Part shown: positions 7,385-15,342 of the stretch, in pieces
Position numbering within the stretch: the stretch's first letter is position 1
Layout of the letters: the number at the start of each line of letters is the position of its first letter
From: RYN-417 sp043743105
GTDB taxonomy: Bacteria; Patescibacteriota; Saccharimonadia; Saccharimonadales; JACDBH01
DNA: 25,578 bases
Direction: 5' to 3'
Assembly: GCA_043743105.1 (NCBI GenBank)
Contig: JAYTXD010000038.1
Coordinates: forward strand, 1-25,578
The notes under the pieces: generated by a model
What the model was told of the DNA's origin: nothing
The model's input: only the letters and a program-made list of their open reading frames with translations
Database searches by the model: none
Position numbers and translations under genes: made by a program

Positions 7385-8629
7385 TTAGCGCTTTTTGCGG
7401 AAGCGTTTGAATACATTTGTGGCGGCTGCACTGAGTCCTGCTATGCCGTCTGCCCCTGATGAGCGTGAATCAGAAGTTTGTCCAAGCAACATGTCTAGCC
7501 ACATGAGACCAATAGCCGTTACGTATGGCTCGTCTTCGATTGCGTCAACTAAGCCGCCAAGTGGCAGCAAAACACCCAGGCGCGCCGGAAGCTGAAGGGC
7601 TTCGCGGGTAAATTCAGCTAATCCTGGCAGCTTTGAAGTGCCTCCCACAATCACGACTCCCCCAGGTAGCTTGCGTGACTTTTGAATTTTCTTGAGTTCT
7701 TTATCGACGTATTCAAGCAATTCTTCGATCCGTGCCTCCAAAATCATATGAATATCACCCTGGTTAAACAAATATTCTTGGCCATCGTGCTTAACCTTAA
7801 CCTGGCGGTTGATCTTGGCCGAAGTCTTAACAGAGCCAAATTGGAGCTTGGCAGCCTCGGCAACATCAAGATCGGTGCGGAGCCCAATAGCAAGGTCGTT
7901 AGTAAGATACATGCCACCAATAGGCAGTACGGCCACGTGTTGCACTTCGCCGTCTTCAAACACCACTAAGCTAGTTGTACCTGCACCAATGTCCAGAAGC
8001 ACCGTACCTGACTCTTTTTGCTGACGGTTTAGGACTGCTTCGGCGGCGGCTAATGCCGAGACCGTGTAGTGCGAAGCTTGCACGCCCGCTTTGTCGAGCG
8101 CTGTTGTGAGGCTCTTTAGGCTTGGGGTAGCAGCGGTAATAATATGGGTGTCAACTTCAAGCCTGACACCGTTCATGCCAACTGGGTCTTTAATGTTGTC
8201 TTGACCATCTAGGCGATAGCTTTTGGCAAAAACTTGGATAATGTCGCGGTTTGGCGGCAGCTGGATTATGGTAGCGGCCTCTTCAACACGTAGCCGGTCA
8301 TCGATAGTAATCTCGCGGTTAGCGGCCGGTATAGCAATAACCCCGCGTGAATTGACGCCAGCTACATGGGCACCACCAACATTAACAGTTGCTGTTTGAA
8401 TCCGCATACCACTTAGGCGCTCAGCTTCATTAATTGCTTGGGCAATAGCCTGGGCCACATCATCAATGTGCGAGACCACGCCCTTTCTCATACCCCTGTT
8501 GACTGCCGAACCATAACCAATCAATGACGGCGCAGTAGCTTCCGGACTATCGAACATACCAATGACACAGCGGACATGGCTGGTGCCTATATCTATACCT
8601 ACAAAGTGCGGAAATTCGGCTGACTTCAT
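7385..8629 (-). CDS. ftsA: Cell division protein FtsA
   Basis: Actin-like ATPase that tethers FtsZ filaments to the membrane. The 414-residue product has phosphate-1 motif VGIDIGTSHVRCVIG near the N-terminus, a phosphate-2 segment LLDIGAGTTSLVVFEDGEV (~residue 215), the adenosine motif VVIVGGTSKLPGL (~345) and the FtsA-specific 1C region between. The C-terminus (ATNVFKRFRKKR) is a short basic amphipathic helix, as expected for the membrane-targeting sequence. ATG 8629 has only a weak ribosome site. A good promoter lies at 8662-8691, so ftsAZ can be transcribed separately from map. Confidence 0.97.
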   Translation of the reverse strand: MKSAEFPHFVGIDIGTSHVRCVIGMFDSPEATAPSLIGYGSAVNRGMRKGVVSHIDDVAQAIAQAINEAERLSGMRIQTATVNVGGAHVAGVNSRGVIAIPAANREITIDDRLRVEEAATIIQLPPNRDIIQVFAKSYRLDGQDNIKDPVGMNGVRLEVDTHIITAATPSLKSLTTALDKAGVQASHYTVSALAAAEAVLNRQQKESGTVLLDIGAGTTSLVVFEDGEVQHVAVLPIGGMYLTNDLAIGLRTDLDVAEAAKLQFGSVKTSAKINRQVKVKHDGQEYLFNQGDIHMILEARIEELLEYVDKELKKIQKSRKLPGGVVIVGGTSKLPGLAEFTREALQLPARLGVLLPLGGLVDAIEDEPYVTAIGLMWLDMLLGQTSDSRSSGADGIAGLSAAATNVFKRFRKKR

Positions 8630-8661
8630 CTTATAACTTTTTTTGATCGCATATACGTGCC

Positions 8662-8691
8662 AGTATAACCCTTATGGTACCTGTTTTTCAA
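8662..8691 (-). promoter_or_regulatory. Predicted ftsA-ftsZ promoter
   Basis: Minus-strand TTGAAA (8686-8691), 18-bp spacer, TATACT (8662-8667), in the 99-bp gap between map and ftsA. Both boxes match consensus at five of six positions. Confidence 0.6.
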
Positions 8692-8728
8692 ATTGAAGCA
8701 CCATTTGAGCCGTTTACAATGCGCCTAA

Positions 8729-9481
8729 TTACAGTAGCGTGAGAATTTCGTAACCTTTTTCGGTAATTAAAATGGTGTGTTCAAAATGGGCCGCCAGACT
8801 ATGGTCGCGGGTGCGGATTGTCCAGCCATCATTGTCCTGCATGACATGATAATCACCCAGTGTAGCCATGGGTTCGATTGCAATCGTCATACCGGCTTTT
8901 AAAACATCACCCGACCCCGCATGGCCGTAGTTTGGAATGTTTGGATCCTCGTGCAGCATGTGTCCAACGCCGTGACCTACCAAATCGCGCACAATACCGT
9001 AACCACCCGCGTCCAAAACTTTTTGCACAGCAGCTGCAATATCACCAACTCGTACGCCGGCTTTTAATACATCAATGCCCGCCATTAACGCCCGCTCGGT
9101 TTGCGCAACTAGCTTCTGCGCTTTGGGGCTATGGGTGCCAACAATAAAGCTCACTGCCGCATCAGTTACCATATCTTTATACGTCACACCAAAGTCGATA
9201 CTCACGATATCACCGTCTTCTAATATATGCAGCTTGCTGGGGATGCCGTGTACCACTTCGTCGTTTACAGAAACGCACAAGACATCAGGGAATCCCTGGT
9301 AGCCCAAAAAAGATGGGGCACCGCCTAGGCGCTTAAGTTCTGCCGCTGCTTTGTCGGCCAAATCTTGGGTACTCATGCCCTTTACAGTGCGGTTTTTAAT
9401 ATGCAGAAGCACTGTTGCTAACATTTTGCCGGCTACACGCATACTTTCGATTTCTTCAGCTGTCTTAACCTTGGTATACAT
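8729..9481 (-). CDS. map: Methionine aminopeptidase, type I
   Basis: Removes the N-terminal methionine from new proteins; a dinuclear metal enzyme of the cytoplasm. The length (250) and all five metal ligands fit type I: D96 (SIDFGV), D107 (VTDAAV), H170 (GHGVGH), E203 (AIEPMA) and E234 (FEHTI). It begins MYTKVKTAEEIESMRVAGKM, typical of the family, with no N-terminal zinc-finger extension. It starts 11 bp after adk, the common adk-map order. It works with the deformylase and formyltransferase encoded further right (13829-15342). Confidence 0.97.
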   Translation of the reverse strand: MYTKVKTAEEIESMRVAGKMLATVLLHIKNRTVKGMSTQDLADKAAAELKRLGGAPSFLGYQGFPDVLCVSVNDEVVHGIPSKLHILEDGDIVSIDFGVTYKDMVTDAAVSFIVGTHSPKAQKLVAQTERALMAGIDVLKAGVRVGDIAAAVQKVLDAGGYGIVRDLVGHGVGHMLHEDPNIPNYGHAGSGDVLKAGMTIAIEPMATLGDYHVMQDNDGWTIRTRDHSLAAHFEHTILITEKGYEILTLL

Positions 9482-9492
9482 GCTTGTTATTT

Positions 9493-10023
9493 TTAGCTTA
9501 GTACCCTACGAATATCGGCCTGGACGGCGTCGGGAGTTTGGTCACCGTCAATGTCATAAACAGGTATTTTGGCAGATTTAAAATGCTCTAATATTGGTTT
9601 AATCTGCGCTTCGTATTCTTCAAACCGCTCGCGGATGGCAACCTCGGTGTCGTCTTGGCGACCACGACCGAGTAGGCGTTTAAGCACCGTGTCTTCGTCG
9701 GCGGCAAGATGCACGACAGCCGTAATGGCTAGCTGGCCGTGTTTAACTTGGTTAAGCAACCAATCGGCCTGCGCGGTAGTACGTGGAAAACCATCCAAAA
9801 TAAACTCTTCGTGACCGTCGATCATGGTAAATATTTTTTGGACCAATCGGATAATTTCTTCGTCGCCCAGCAGCTTACCGCTGACCATATCACGGCGCCT
9901 ATCACCCGCAATCAACATACGCAAAAACTCGCCCGTCGACAGCCACGGAAGCGCCAAATTATCGGCTAATGTTTTGCCTTGGACACTCTTACCTGCACCC
10001 GCAACACCCATAAAAATAATCAC
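9493..10023 (-). CDS. adk: Adenylate kinase, short-LID form
   Basis: Interconverts ATP + AMP and 2 ADP. The 176-residue protein has the P-loop GVAGAGKSVQGK (residues ~6-17), the AMP-binding STGEFLRM segment, LDGFPRT near residue 77, and RGRQDD at the LID. The LID is the short form without the zinc-type insertion found in ~215-residue enzymes. The start codon is GTG at 10023, with AGGGG about 7 nt upstream. It lies 34 bp after yqeY and 11 bp before map, so the three probably form one operon. A related nucleotide kinase of the same superfamily is the only alternative. Confidence 0.92.
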   Translation of the reverse strand: MIIFMGVAGAGKSVQGKTLADNLALPWLSTGEFLRMLIAGDRRRDMVSGKLLGDEEIIRLVQKIFTMIDGHEEFILDGFPRTTAQADWLLNQVKHGQLAITAVVHLAADEDTVLKRLLGRGRQDDTEVAIRERFEEYEAQIKPILEHFKSAKIPVYDIDGDQTPDAVQADIRRVLS

Positions 10024-10057
10024 TTCAACACCCCTGACAGTTGAGTCTGCTCACTCA

Positions 10058-10513
10058 TTAATTAAGCCTCTCTTTAACGATCGATGCTATGCGCCCACCA
10101 TCGGCACTGGCACCGGCGCGTTGTTTAACAAGTCCAATAACTTTGCCCATGTCTTGCATGGTTTCGGCACCGGTTTCCGTAACCGCAGCTTCAACCAGGT
10201 TCTTCAGCGCTTCGTCATCCATTTGTTGTGGTAAATATTTTTCGATCACTTGTTTTTCTAAGTTTTCGGCAGCAGCTTTTTCTGGGCTGCGCCCTAATGT
10301 GTACATATCGGCGCTTTCTTGGCGTTTTTTGGCTTCTTTACCCAAAATACTGGTAACTTCTTCATCGCTCAGGCCGCTGTCACGTTTGCCGCTCGAAATT
10401 TCGACATCTAAAATGGCGCTTTTAAGCCCCCTTAGCGTGGTTGTTAACACCTTGTCGCCACTAAGCATGGCGGTCTTTAGGTCTGCTTCGATCTGTTGTT
10501 TTATAGAACTCAT
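10058..10513 (-). CDS. yqeY: GatB/YqeY domain protein
   Basis: 151 residues matching the YqeY family: helical N-terminal half (MSSIKQQIEADLKTAM, LRGLKSAILDVEI) followed by the GatB C-terminal-like domain (EKYLPQQMDDEALKNLV, MGKVIGLVKQRAGASADGGR). YqeY resembles the tRNA-binding tail of the GatB subunit of Glu/Asp-tRNA amidotransferase; its role as a free protein is not settled. The start ATG 10513 shares a base with the stop of an upstream leader ORF (TAATG). Its ribosome site (GGGAGATATT) is part of the right arm of a long inverted repeat, so expression may depend on translation of the leader. Confidence 0.93.
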   Translation of the reverse strand: MSSIKQQIEADLKTAMLSGDKVLTTTLRGLKSAILDVEISSGKRDSGLSDEEVTSILGKEAKKRQESADMYTLGRSPEKAAAENLEKQVIEKYLPQQMDDEALKNLVEAAVTETGAETMQDMGKVIGLVKQRAGASADGGRIASIVKERLN

Positions 10514-10674
10514 TAAAATATCTCCCTTCTATTAAAAAATTCACCCACTGCACCAGTCAATAGTTTGGCTTCGCACCGTATCTTTAGATACGCCTTGGCA
10601 CCAGAACTATCACCTGGCACTAGCGGTGTTAATTTTTTATTAACGAAGGAGATATTCCAACGAATTCTTGTCAT
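10513..10674 (-). CDS. 53-residue leader ORF coupled to yqeY
   Basis: Starts at ATG 10674, only 8 nt after TACACT (10683-10688) with an upstream TG, i.e. an extended -10, so the mRNA would be leaderless. It runs through the whole inverted-repeat element and stops at TAA, which overlaps the yqeY ATG by one base. The peptide begins MTRIRWNISFVNKK and ends FFNRREIF; it resembles no family I know and has no membrane segment. Translating it would melt the hairpin holding the yqeY ribosome site. Chance is possible, but rpsA and infB have the same arrangement. Confidence 0.5.
   Translation of the reverse strand: MTRIRWNISFVNKKLTPLVPGDSSGAKAYLKIRCEAKLLTGAVGEFFNRREIF
10517..10656. repeat. 140-bp nested inverted-repeat element before yqeY
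   Basis: The outer ends AATATCTCC (10517-10525) and GGAGATATT (10648-10656) are perfect inverted copies, and most of the arms pair. An inner ATAGTT/AACTAT stem encloses a 31-nt core (10568-10598) with hairpin GTATC-TTTA-GATAC. The core matches 23 of 31 bases in the element at 4514 and 25 of 31 in that at 19868. Confidence 0.7.
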
Positions 10675-10731
10675 ATGTCTAAAGTGTACCAAAGAAGTTA
10701 AAAATTACCGAAATTTTAATCCTTTTAATAT

Positions 10732-10760
10732 AAAAAAGACCTCTTGGAAGAGGTCTTTTT
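10732..10760. terminator. Rho-independent terminator after rpsU
   Basis: GACCTCTT-GG-AAGAGGTC flanked by A6 and T5 runs, so it can work on either strand. On minus it lies 17 bp after the rpsU stop and separates rpsU from the yqeY transcript. Confidence 0.85.
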
Positions 10761-10777
10761 AGTAATCCGTAAATGGA

Positions 10778-10993
10778 TTACTTTTTGCCCATTTTGAGGT
10801 TCTTGACTTTGATAGCTTTTCTTTCGCGGCGGATAATAGCCTTAATCCGGCGTTCGCGCTTGCTAAGAGGCTTCTCAAAATACTGACCATTTTTGACGGT
10901 CATAATAACACCAGCGCTTTGAACCTTGCGGCCAAAACGGCGGAGCAAGTTCTCGACTGGTTCTTTGCTGTCTTTACGTGTAACTGAAATCAT
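10778..10993 (-). CDS. rpsU: Small-subunit ribosomal protein bS21
   Basis: 71 residues; the Lys/Arg-rich sequence MISVTRKDSKEPVENLLRRF, GRKVQSAG, and EKPLSKRERRIKA is standard bS21. It binds the 30S platform near the 3' end of 16S rRNA and helps initiation. ATG 10993 has AAGGTAG upstream. It follows the winged-helix gene by about 45 bp and is closed by a terminator. Confidence 0.95.
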   Translation of the reverse strand: MISVTRKDSKEPVENLLRRFGRKVQSAGVIMTVKNGQYFEKPLSKRERRIKAIIRRERKAIKVKNLKMGKK

Positions 10994-11038
10994 AAAACTA
11001 TTCTACCTTAACAGAGATAATTACGCAACCCTTTCAGG

Positions 11039-11326
11039 CTACAGTTGGTTTTTCTTTTGCGTAGCGCGCTGCGACTTAAGGACGATGCTTTGGAGTTCTT
11101 TAAAGATTGGGAAGTGCTTGTTGGTGTGATAAATCTTGGTGTTCGCTTGTTTTTCGGAAATAAGGAAGCCAACTTTTTCTAAACGCTTAAGTTCACGTTG
11201 AATGTTGCCTGCATCTTCTTTGATAAGCTTGGCAAGACCACGAACATGCGTCTTAAAGTCTGGGTACTTGGCATAGATAACTATGATCTTACGTCGAACC
11301 CGTGATGTAATAAAAACGTCTAACAT
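11039..11326 (-). CDS. Winged-helix transcription regulator (ArsR/MarR-like)
   Basis: 95 residues. The pattern MLDVFITSRVRRKIIVIYAK, HVRGLAKLIKEDAGNIQREL, KRLEKVGFLISEK, then a strand pair (TKIYHTNKHFPIFKELQ) is a winged helix-turn-helix with recognition helix near residues 38-52. It resembles the short HTH proteins seen alone or fused to nucleotidyltransferases. It probably controls its own operon or nearby genes; the target is unknown. ATG 11326 has AGAGGTGAG upstream and a good promoter. It may be cotranscribed with rpsU. Confidence 0.75.
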   Translation of the reverse strand: MLDVFITSRVRRKIIVIYAKYPDFKTHVRGLAKLIKEDAGNIQRELKRLEKVGFLISEKQANTKIYHTNKHFPIFKELQSIVLKSQRATQKKNQL

Positions 11327-11362
11327 AGTTACTCACCTCTTATTGTTTTCCTGACAACACTC

Positions 11363-11391
11363 AGTATAACTCCGACTGCTTAGGTATGCAA
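11363..11391 (-). promoter_or_regulatory. Predicted promoter of the winged-helix gene
   Basis: TTGCAT (11386-11391), 17-bp spacer, TATACT (11363-11368); leader about 30 nt with a strong ribosome site. Confidence 0.5.
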
Positions 11392-11455
11392 TATAAAGTA
11401 CAACAGCTGCACATGCAAGCATGAGGGAAATACATTATTTTTATATGCTCAATTG

Positions 11456-11556
11456 CACACTTTCTGACACGAGACGCACTCTACGGGTCCCTGGAAGCGA
11501 GCCCGCGCAAGTTCGGCTGGCCGAGGCGGCCACGGGTCTCGCTTACAGAAAGTGTG
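11456..11556. repeat. GC-rich 101-bp inverted-repeat element
   Basis: The ends CACACTTTCTG (11456-11466) and CAGAAAGTGTG (11546-11556) are perfect 11-bp inverted copies. Inside are a second pair (CGAGAC with GTCTCG) and two short hairpins (CGGG...CCCG; TGGCC-gaggc-GGCCA). It is much richer in GC than its surroundings. With the next element it fills the 454-bp space between divergent genes. It could be a mobile repeat or a structured RNA; no tRNA or SRP signature is seen. Confidence 0.5.
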
Positions 11557-11576
11557 TAAGCTAGTCCATGTGATAA

Positions 11577-11743
11577 TATAGCCCCAAAAAAAACAAATAC
11601 ACTACTTTTGACAAGCCCTCTTTGGCTTGAATGATTTGTTTTTCTGTCAATGTATCTACAGATATATTTCCAGAAAAGATAAATCATTCAACCTAAAAGA
11701 TCATCTAGCCAAAACCAGCGTATTTGTTTTTGGGGGGGCTATA
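11577..11743. repeat. 167-bp nested inverted-repeat element (TATAGCC ends)
   Basis: TATAGCCCC and a matching right end (...GGCTATA) pair over ~24 bp. An inner stem (11627-11646 with 11671-11691) encloses a core hairpin GTATC-TACA-GATAT (11652-11665). End sequence and length match the element at 4450-4615 (166 bp). It lies just upstream of the priA promoter. Confidence 0.7.
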
Positions 11744-11761
11744 AGTACTTTACGCGTACAT

Positions 11762-11770
11762 TGCTATACT
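11762..11770 (+). promoter_or_regulatory. Extended -10 promoter of priA
   Basis: TGCTATACT matches an extended -10 (TGnTATAAT); no clear -35. Only 10 nt separate it from the priA ATG, predicting a leaderless or nearly leaderless mRNA. Confidence 0.5.
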
Positions 11771-11780
11771 TAGCTGTACG

Positions 11781-13796
11781 ATGAGGTATTACGAAGTATT
11801 TGTGGCCAGCGCACGCTACCAAAAAATGGAGCCACTTACTTATGCCTCAGAACTCGATCTTGCTGCAGGAATGGTAGTTGTTGTGCCACTTGCCCGCCAA
11901 GAAGTTTTGGGCTTTGTACATACTGAAGTTAGTAAGCCAGCATTTGCCTGCAAGCCAGTTACCCGGCGCCTGCAAGACGTTATTTTGCCAATCCAAAGTG
12001 CCAAACTTTTTACTTGGTTACAAAGCTATTATCCGAGCGGCAGCGGTGCCATAACCCAGCTGTTTTTGCCGAGCAGTTTATTAACCGAAAAAGCCAAAAC
12101 TTTAGAAAATAGTGCCAATTTGAAAGAAGTTAATGCAACAGTGTTGCAAAAACTAGCAGCTCAATCGTTTGCGGCTGTCTCGTCGAAAGACAAGATTCAA
12201 TCATCTATAAAATTGCCACCTTTAACCCGCGATCAAACTGCTGCATTGGACATTATTAGCACCCATAACACGCATCATTTTTTGCTGCACGGCGAAACCG
12301 GCAGCGGCAAAACACGTATATATATTGAGCGCGCAAAAGCTAGCATAAGTGCACAAAAATCAGTCCTTATTTTAACCCCCGAAATTGGCTTAACGCCGCA
12401 GCTGGCGCTTACATTTGAGGAGCAATTTAAAGACAAGGTTATTATTATGCACTCCAACCTTACCGCTAAAAAGCGCCGAGAATATTGGTTACAGATTGCG
12501 CATGCCGCCGAGCCGCTCATCATCATTGGGCCAAGGTCGGCACTGTTTAGTCCTATCAGCAACCTCGGTCTAATTGTGGTGGATGAGTTCCACGAGCCTG
12601 CTTATAAACAAGAGCAAGCACCGCGCTACCAAACCATCCGCGCAGCAGCGGCACTCGCAAGCCTACATAATGCCGAAATTATTTACGGTAGTGCTACCCC
12701 GCCCGTGGCCGAATATTACCTAGCCGAACAAACTGGCATGCCCATTATCCGCCTTAGTGAGTCGGCCAAAGGCACATTAAGTGACGTTAAAACCGAAGTA
12801 GTAAACCTGAGTGATAAAACACACTTTAGCCGTCATCCATTTTTGTCTGACACCCTATTAAAAGCGATTGAAACGGCGTTACATAATAAAGAACAAGCGC
12901 TGGTGTATTTAAACAGGCGCGGTACTGCACGGCTAGTACTATGCCAAAACTGTGGCTGGCAAGCACTGTGCCCACGCTGTGATTTGCCGCTTACCTACCA
13001 TGGTGATGGCCATCATTTGCGCTGTCATACCTGCGGCTACCAAGCCCAGGCGCCGCTCAGCTGCCCAACATGTGGCAGTACCAACTTGCAGTACCGCACC
13101 ATGGGCACTAAGGCGTTGCTGGAAACTCTGCAGGGCTTTTTTCCGCAAGCTCGTTTGCAACGGTTCGACACCGACCTTGGCGTGGCCGACCGCTTAGACA
13201 AGCACTACGAAAATATTCACGCCGGTAACATCGATATACTGGTTGGCACGCAGATGCTGGGTAAAGGTTTGGACCTGCCAAAACTTGGGTTAGTAGGCGT
13301 TGTGGCGGCCGATACCAGCCTCTACATGCCCGACTTTACGGCCAGCGAGCGGACTTATCAGCTACTGCACCAGGTGTTTGGCCGGGTCGGCCGCGGGCAC
13401 CGCGCAGGGCGCGTAATTATCCAAAGTTATGTGCCCGAAAACACAGTGCTACAGGCCGCCATTGCCAAAAATTGGAATAGTTTTTATAACAGTGAGCTTA
13501 TCGAGCGCCAGACATTTTTATTTCCGCCATTTTGCTATTTATTAAAATTAAGCGCCTCACGAAAGACGCCTGAAAGCGCTGAAAAAGCCATTACTGCCCT
13601 GCACAGCGTTATACAAACCACCAAACTTAAAGTTAATCTAAGCGACCCGTCTCCTAGTTTTTACGAACACAGCCACGACCTCTACCACTGGCAACTAGTC
13701 CTAAAATCCAAGGATAGAAAAGAGTTACTTAAGGCGCTCAAAGCGCTTCCAAACGGCAACTGGACCTACGATTTAGACCCAGCTAATTTGCTATAG
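11781..13796 (+). CDS. priA: Primosomal protein N' (PriA helicase)
   Basis: Superfamily 2 helicase that restarts stalled replication forks. The 671-residue protein has the N-terminal DNA-binding region, Walker A GETGSGKT (171-178), Walker B VVDEFH (~266-271) and GSATP. The zinc-binding insertion has paired cysteines (CQNC, CPRC, CHTC, CPTC at ~390-430). Helicase motifs V-VI follow (GTQMLGKGLDLP; HQVFGRVGRGHRAG). It is slightly shorter than typical PriA (~730). The Walker B is DEFH where most PriA proteins have DEEH. It is the first of three plus-strand genes; the mRNA is probably leaderless. Confidence 0.96.
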   Translation: MRYYEVFVASARYQKMEPLTYASELDLAAGMVVVVPLARQEVLGFVHTEVSKPAFACKPVTRRLQDVILPIQSAKLFTWLQSYYPSGSGAITQLFLPSSLLTEKAKTLENSANLKEVNATVLQKLAAQSFAAVSSKDKIQSSIKLPPLTRDQTAALDIISTHNTHHFLLHGETGSGKTRIYIERAKASISAQKSVLILTPEIGLTPQLALTFEEQFKDKVIIMHSNLTAKKRREYWLQIAHAAEPLIIIGPRSALFSPISNLGLIVVDEFHEPAYKQEQAPRYQTIRAAAALASLHNAEIIYGSATPPVAEYYLAEQTGMPIIRLSESAKGTLSDVKTEVVNLSDKTHFSRHPFLSDTLLKAIETALHNKEQALVYLNRRGTARLVLCQNCGWQALCPRCDLPLTYHGDGHHLRCHTCGYQAQAPLSCPTCGSTNLQYRTMGTKALLETLQGFFPQARLQRFDTDLGVADRLDKHYENIHAGNIDILVGTQMLGKGLDLPKLGLVGVVAADTSLYMPDFTASERTYQLLHQVFGRVGRGHRAGRVIIQSYVPENTVLQAAIAKNWNSFYNSELIERQTFLFPPFCYLLKLSASRKTPESAEKAITALHSVIQTTKLKVNLSDPSPSFYEHSHDLYHWQLVLKSKDRKELLKALKALPNGNWTYDLDPANLL

Positions 13797-13812
13797 ATGC
13801 AACATCATATCT

Positions 13813-13820
13813 GTTATAAT
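13813..13820 (+). promoter_or_regulatory. Extended -10 promoter of def-fmt
   Basis: TG-T-TATAAT, a perfect -10 hexamer (13815-13820), followed by 8 nt and the def ATG, predicting a leaderless transcript. Confidence 0.6.
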
Positions 13821-13828
13821 TTACAGAA

Positions 13829-14401
13829 ATGAGTTCTAAAGACGATATTATCACCCTGCCCAATGATCACCTGCGGCAGCGTTCCAAAAAAGTTGGTTTA
13901 ATTACGCCCGAGATACAGAAGCTGATTGAGGACATGGAAGCTGCCACGCTAGACTGGGAAGATTCACGCGAGCATGAAGTGGGTGTTGCTTTGGCTGCAA
14001 TCCAAATCGACATACCCCTCCGCGTTGTCGTGATCCGCAGCAACTTTGACGATAAAAAAGACCGCGGTTTCTTAACCCTTTTAAACCCCGAAATTACGAA
14101 ATATGAGGGCGAAGAGGAAGAAGATTTTGAAGGATGTTTGAGCGTCAAAGACATCTATGGCAAGGTTAAACGCCACAACAAGGTGCGCGTCAAAGCGCTC
14201 AACAAACAAGGTAAAGATATCCGTATTACTGCCGAGGGTTTTCTGGCCAGGGTTTTACAGCATGAAATTGACCACACCAACGGCATTCTGTTTGTAGACC
14301 ACATAAAAGGCCATAAAGAAGCCTTTTTTCACCTTGAAAAAGACGGTAAATTGCTCCCAGTTGAATACGACAAGGCCACGGTACACCTATGGACCGCGTA
14401 G
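13829..14401 (+). CDS. def: Peptide deformylase
   Basis: Removes the N-formyl group from new proteins. The 190-residue protein has the three deformylase motifs: motif 1 GVALAAIQ (52-59; the second Gly of the usual GxGxAAxQ is Ala), motif 2 EGCLS (101-105, metal Cys) and motif 3 HEIDH (145-149, two metal His and the catalytic Glu). It has its own extended -10 promoter with only 8 nt before ATG. The 3' end overlaps fmt by 13 bp, so the two are translationally coupled. They form a formylation/deformylation pair completed by MetAP elsewhere in the window. Confidence 0.96.
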   Translation: MSSKDDIITLPNDHLRQRSKKVGLITPEIQKLIEDMEAATLDWEDSREHEVGVALAAIQIDIPLRVVVIRSNFDDKKDRGFLTLLNPEITKYEGEEEEDFEGCLSVKDIYGKVKRHNKVRVKALNKQGKDIRITAEGFLARVLQHEIDHTNGILFVDHIKGHKEAFFHLEKDGKLLPVEYDKATVHLWTA

Positions 14402-15342
14402 TATTTTTTGGAAGCGGGCCAGTCGCTGCAAAATCTTTAGAATTACTTGCGAAAAACTTCGAAATTGAAGCCGTTGTAACAAAGCCGAAACCCGAACATC
14501 ACCGTGGAAACTTTCCTGTACTTGACGTTGCAGAAGAGTTAAAAATACCTATCAGAACCGTTTCAAACAAAGCCGAGCTAGATGAACTCGTTGCTACGAA
14601 ACCGTTTAAAAGTGAAGTAGGCGTCTTAATTGATTTTGGCATTATTGTCAGCCAAAAGGCTATTAGTTATTTTCCAAAAGGCATTGTAAACAGCCACTTT
14701 TCTTTACTTCCGCAGTGGCGCGGCGCCGACCCGATTACTTTCAGTATTTTATCTGGTCAGAAAAAAACGGGCGTAAGTCTGATGCTGCTGGTTGAGAAAA
14801 TGGATGAAGGCCCGCTGCTTGGATATGGCGAACACGATATTATCCAAGATACTACCTCTTACCACCTTACTCATGACCTTATTCTCTTGAGTGATGCGCT
14901 CCTAAGGGACATGCTTCCTAGTTATACCAGTGGAGAATTAATGCTTAAGACAGGTACCACTGTAACTCCGCGAAGCCAAGAAGAAATATGCAAAATGCGT
15001 GGCATTACATACGAGCCGACGTATTCCCGCAAACTTACAAAAGAAGATGGCCGTATTGTCTGGAATAAACCAGCTGAGCAGATTGAACGTGAAATTAACG
15101 CCTATATAGAATGGCCTAAAAGTTACACGACACTTGCTGGCAAGGACGTCATTATTACTAAAGCACATGCCGTTCCATCCAGCGTTGGTAAAAAACCAGG
15201 CGACGTTGAAGTAATTAAAGCTGAAGGCGTTCTGATGATTAATTGTAGTGAGGGGTATCTTTGTATTGACACACTAAAACCAGCGGGCAAAAACGAAATG
15301 ACCACCCGCGAATTCTTAGCCGGCTATGGCAAAGACCTATAA
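14389..15342 (+). CDS. fmt: Methionyl-tRNA formyltransferase
   Basis: Transfers formyl from 10-formyl-THF to initiator Met-tRNA. The 317-residue protein starts MDRVVFFGSGPVAAKSL (Rossmann-like fold). Its active site shows N101, H103 (NSHFSLLPQWRG) and D139 (MDEGPLL), the equivalents of the E. coli Asn-His-Asp set. The C-terminal OB-like domain (from ~205) binds tRNA. ATG lies inside def. Its stop abuts, tail to tail, the stop of the convergent PIN-domain gene (TAA at 15340-15342, minus-strand TAG at 15337-15339), so no terminator fits between them. Confidence 0.95.
   Translation: MDRVVFFGSGPVAAKSLELLAKNFEIEAVVTKPKPEHHRGNFPVLDVAEELKIPIRTVSNKAELDELVATKPFKSEVGVLIDFGIIVSQKAISYFPKGIVNSHFSLLPQWRGADPITFSILSGQKKTGVSLMLLVEKMDEGPLLGYGEHDIIQDTTSYHLTHDLILLSDALLRDMLPSYTSGELMLKTGTTVTPRSQEEICKMRGITYEPTYSRKLTKEDGRIVWNKPAEQIEREINAYIEWPKSYTTLAGKDVIITKAHAVPSSVGKKPGDVEVIKAEGVLMINCSEGYLCIDTLKPAGKNEMTTREFLAGYGKDL

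Noticed and set aside
11456..11556. tRNA or 4.5S RNA gene
   Set aside because: No cloverleaf with a TpsiC arm and no GGAA-tetraloop SRP signature with the required flanking bases.
11481..11687. 68-codon minus-strand ORF across the two inverted-repeat elements
   Set aside because: It is made of the repeat arms, has no ribosome site, and the peptide has no family resemblance.
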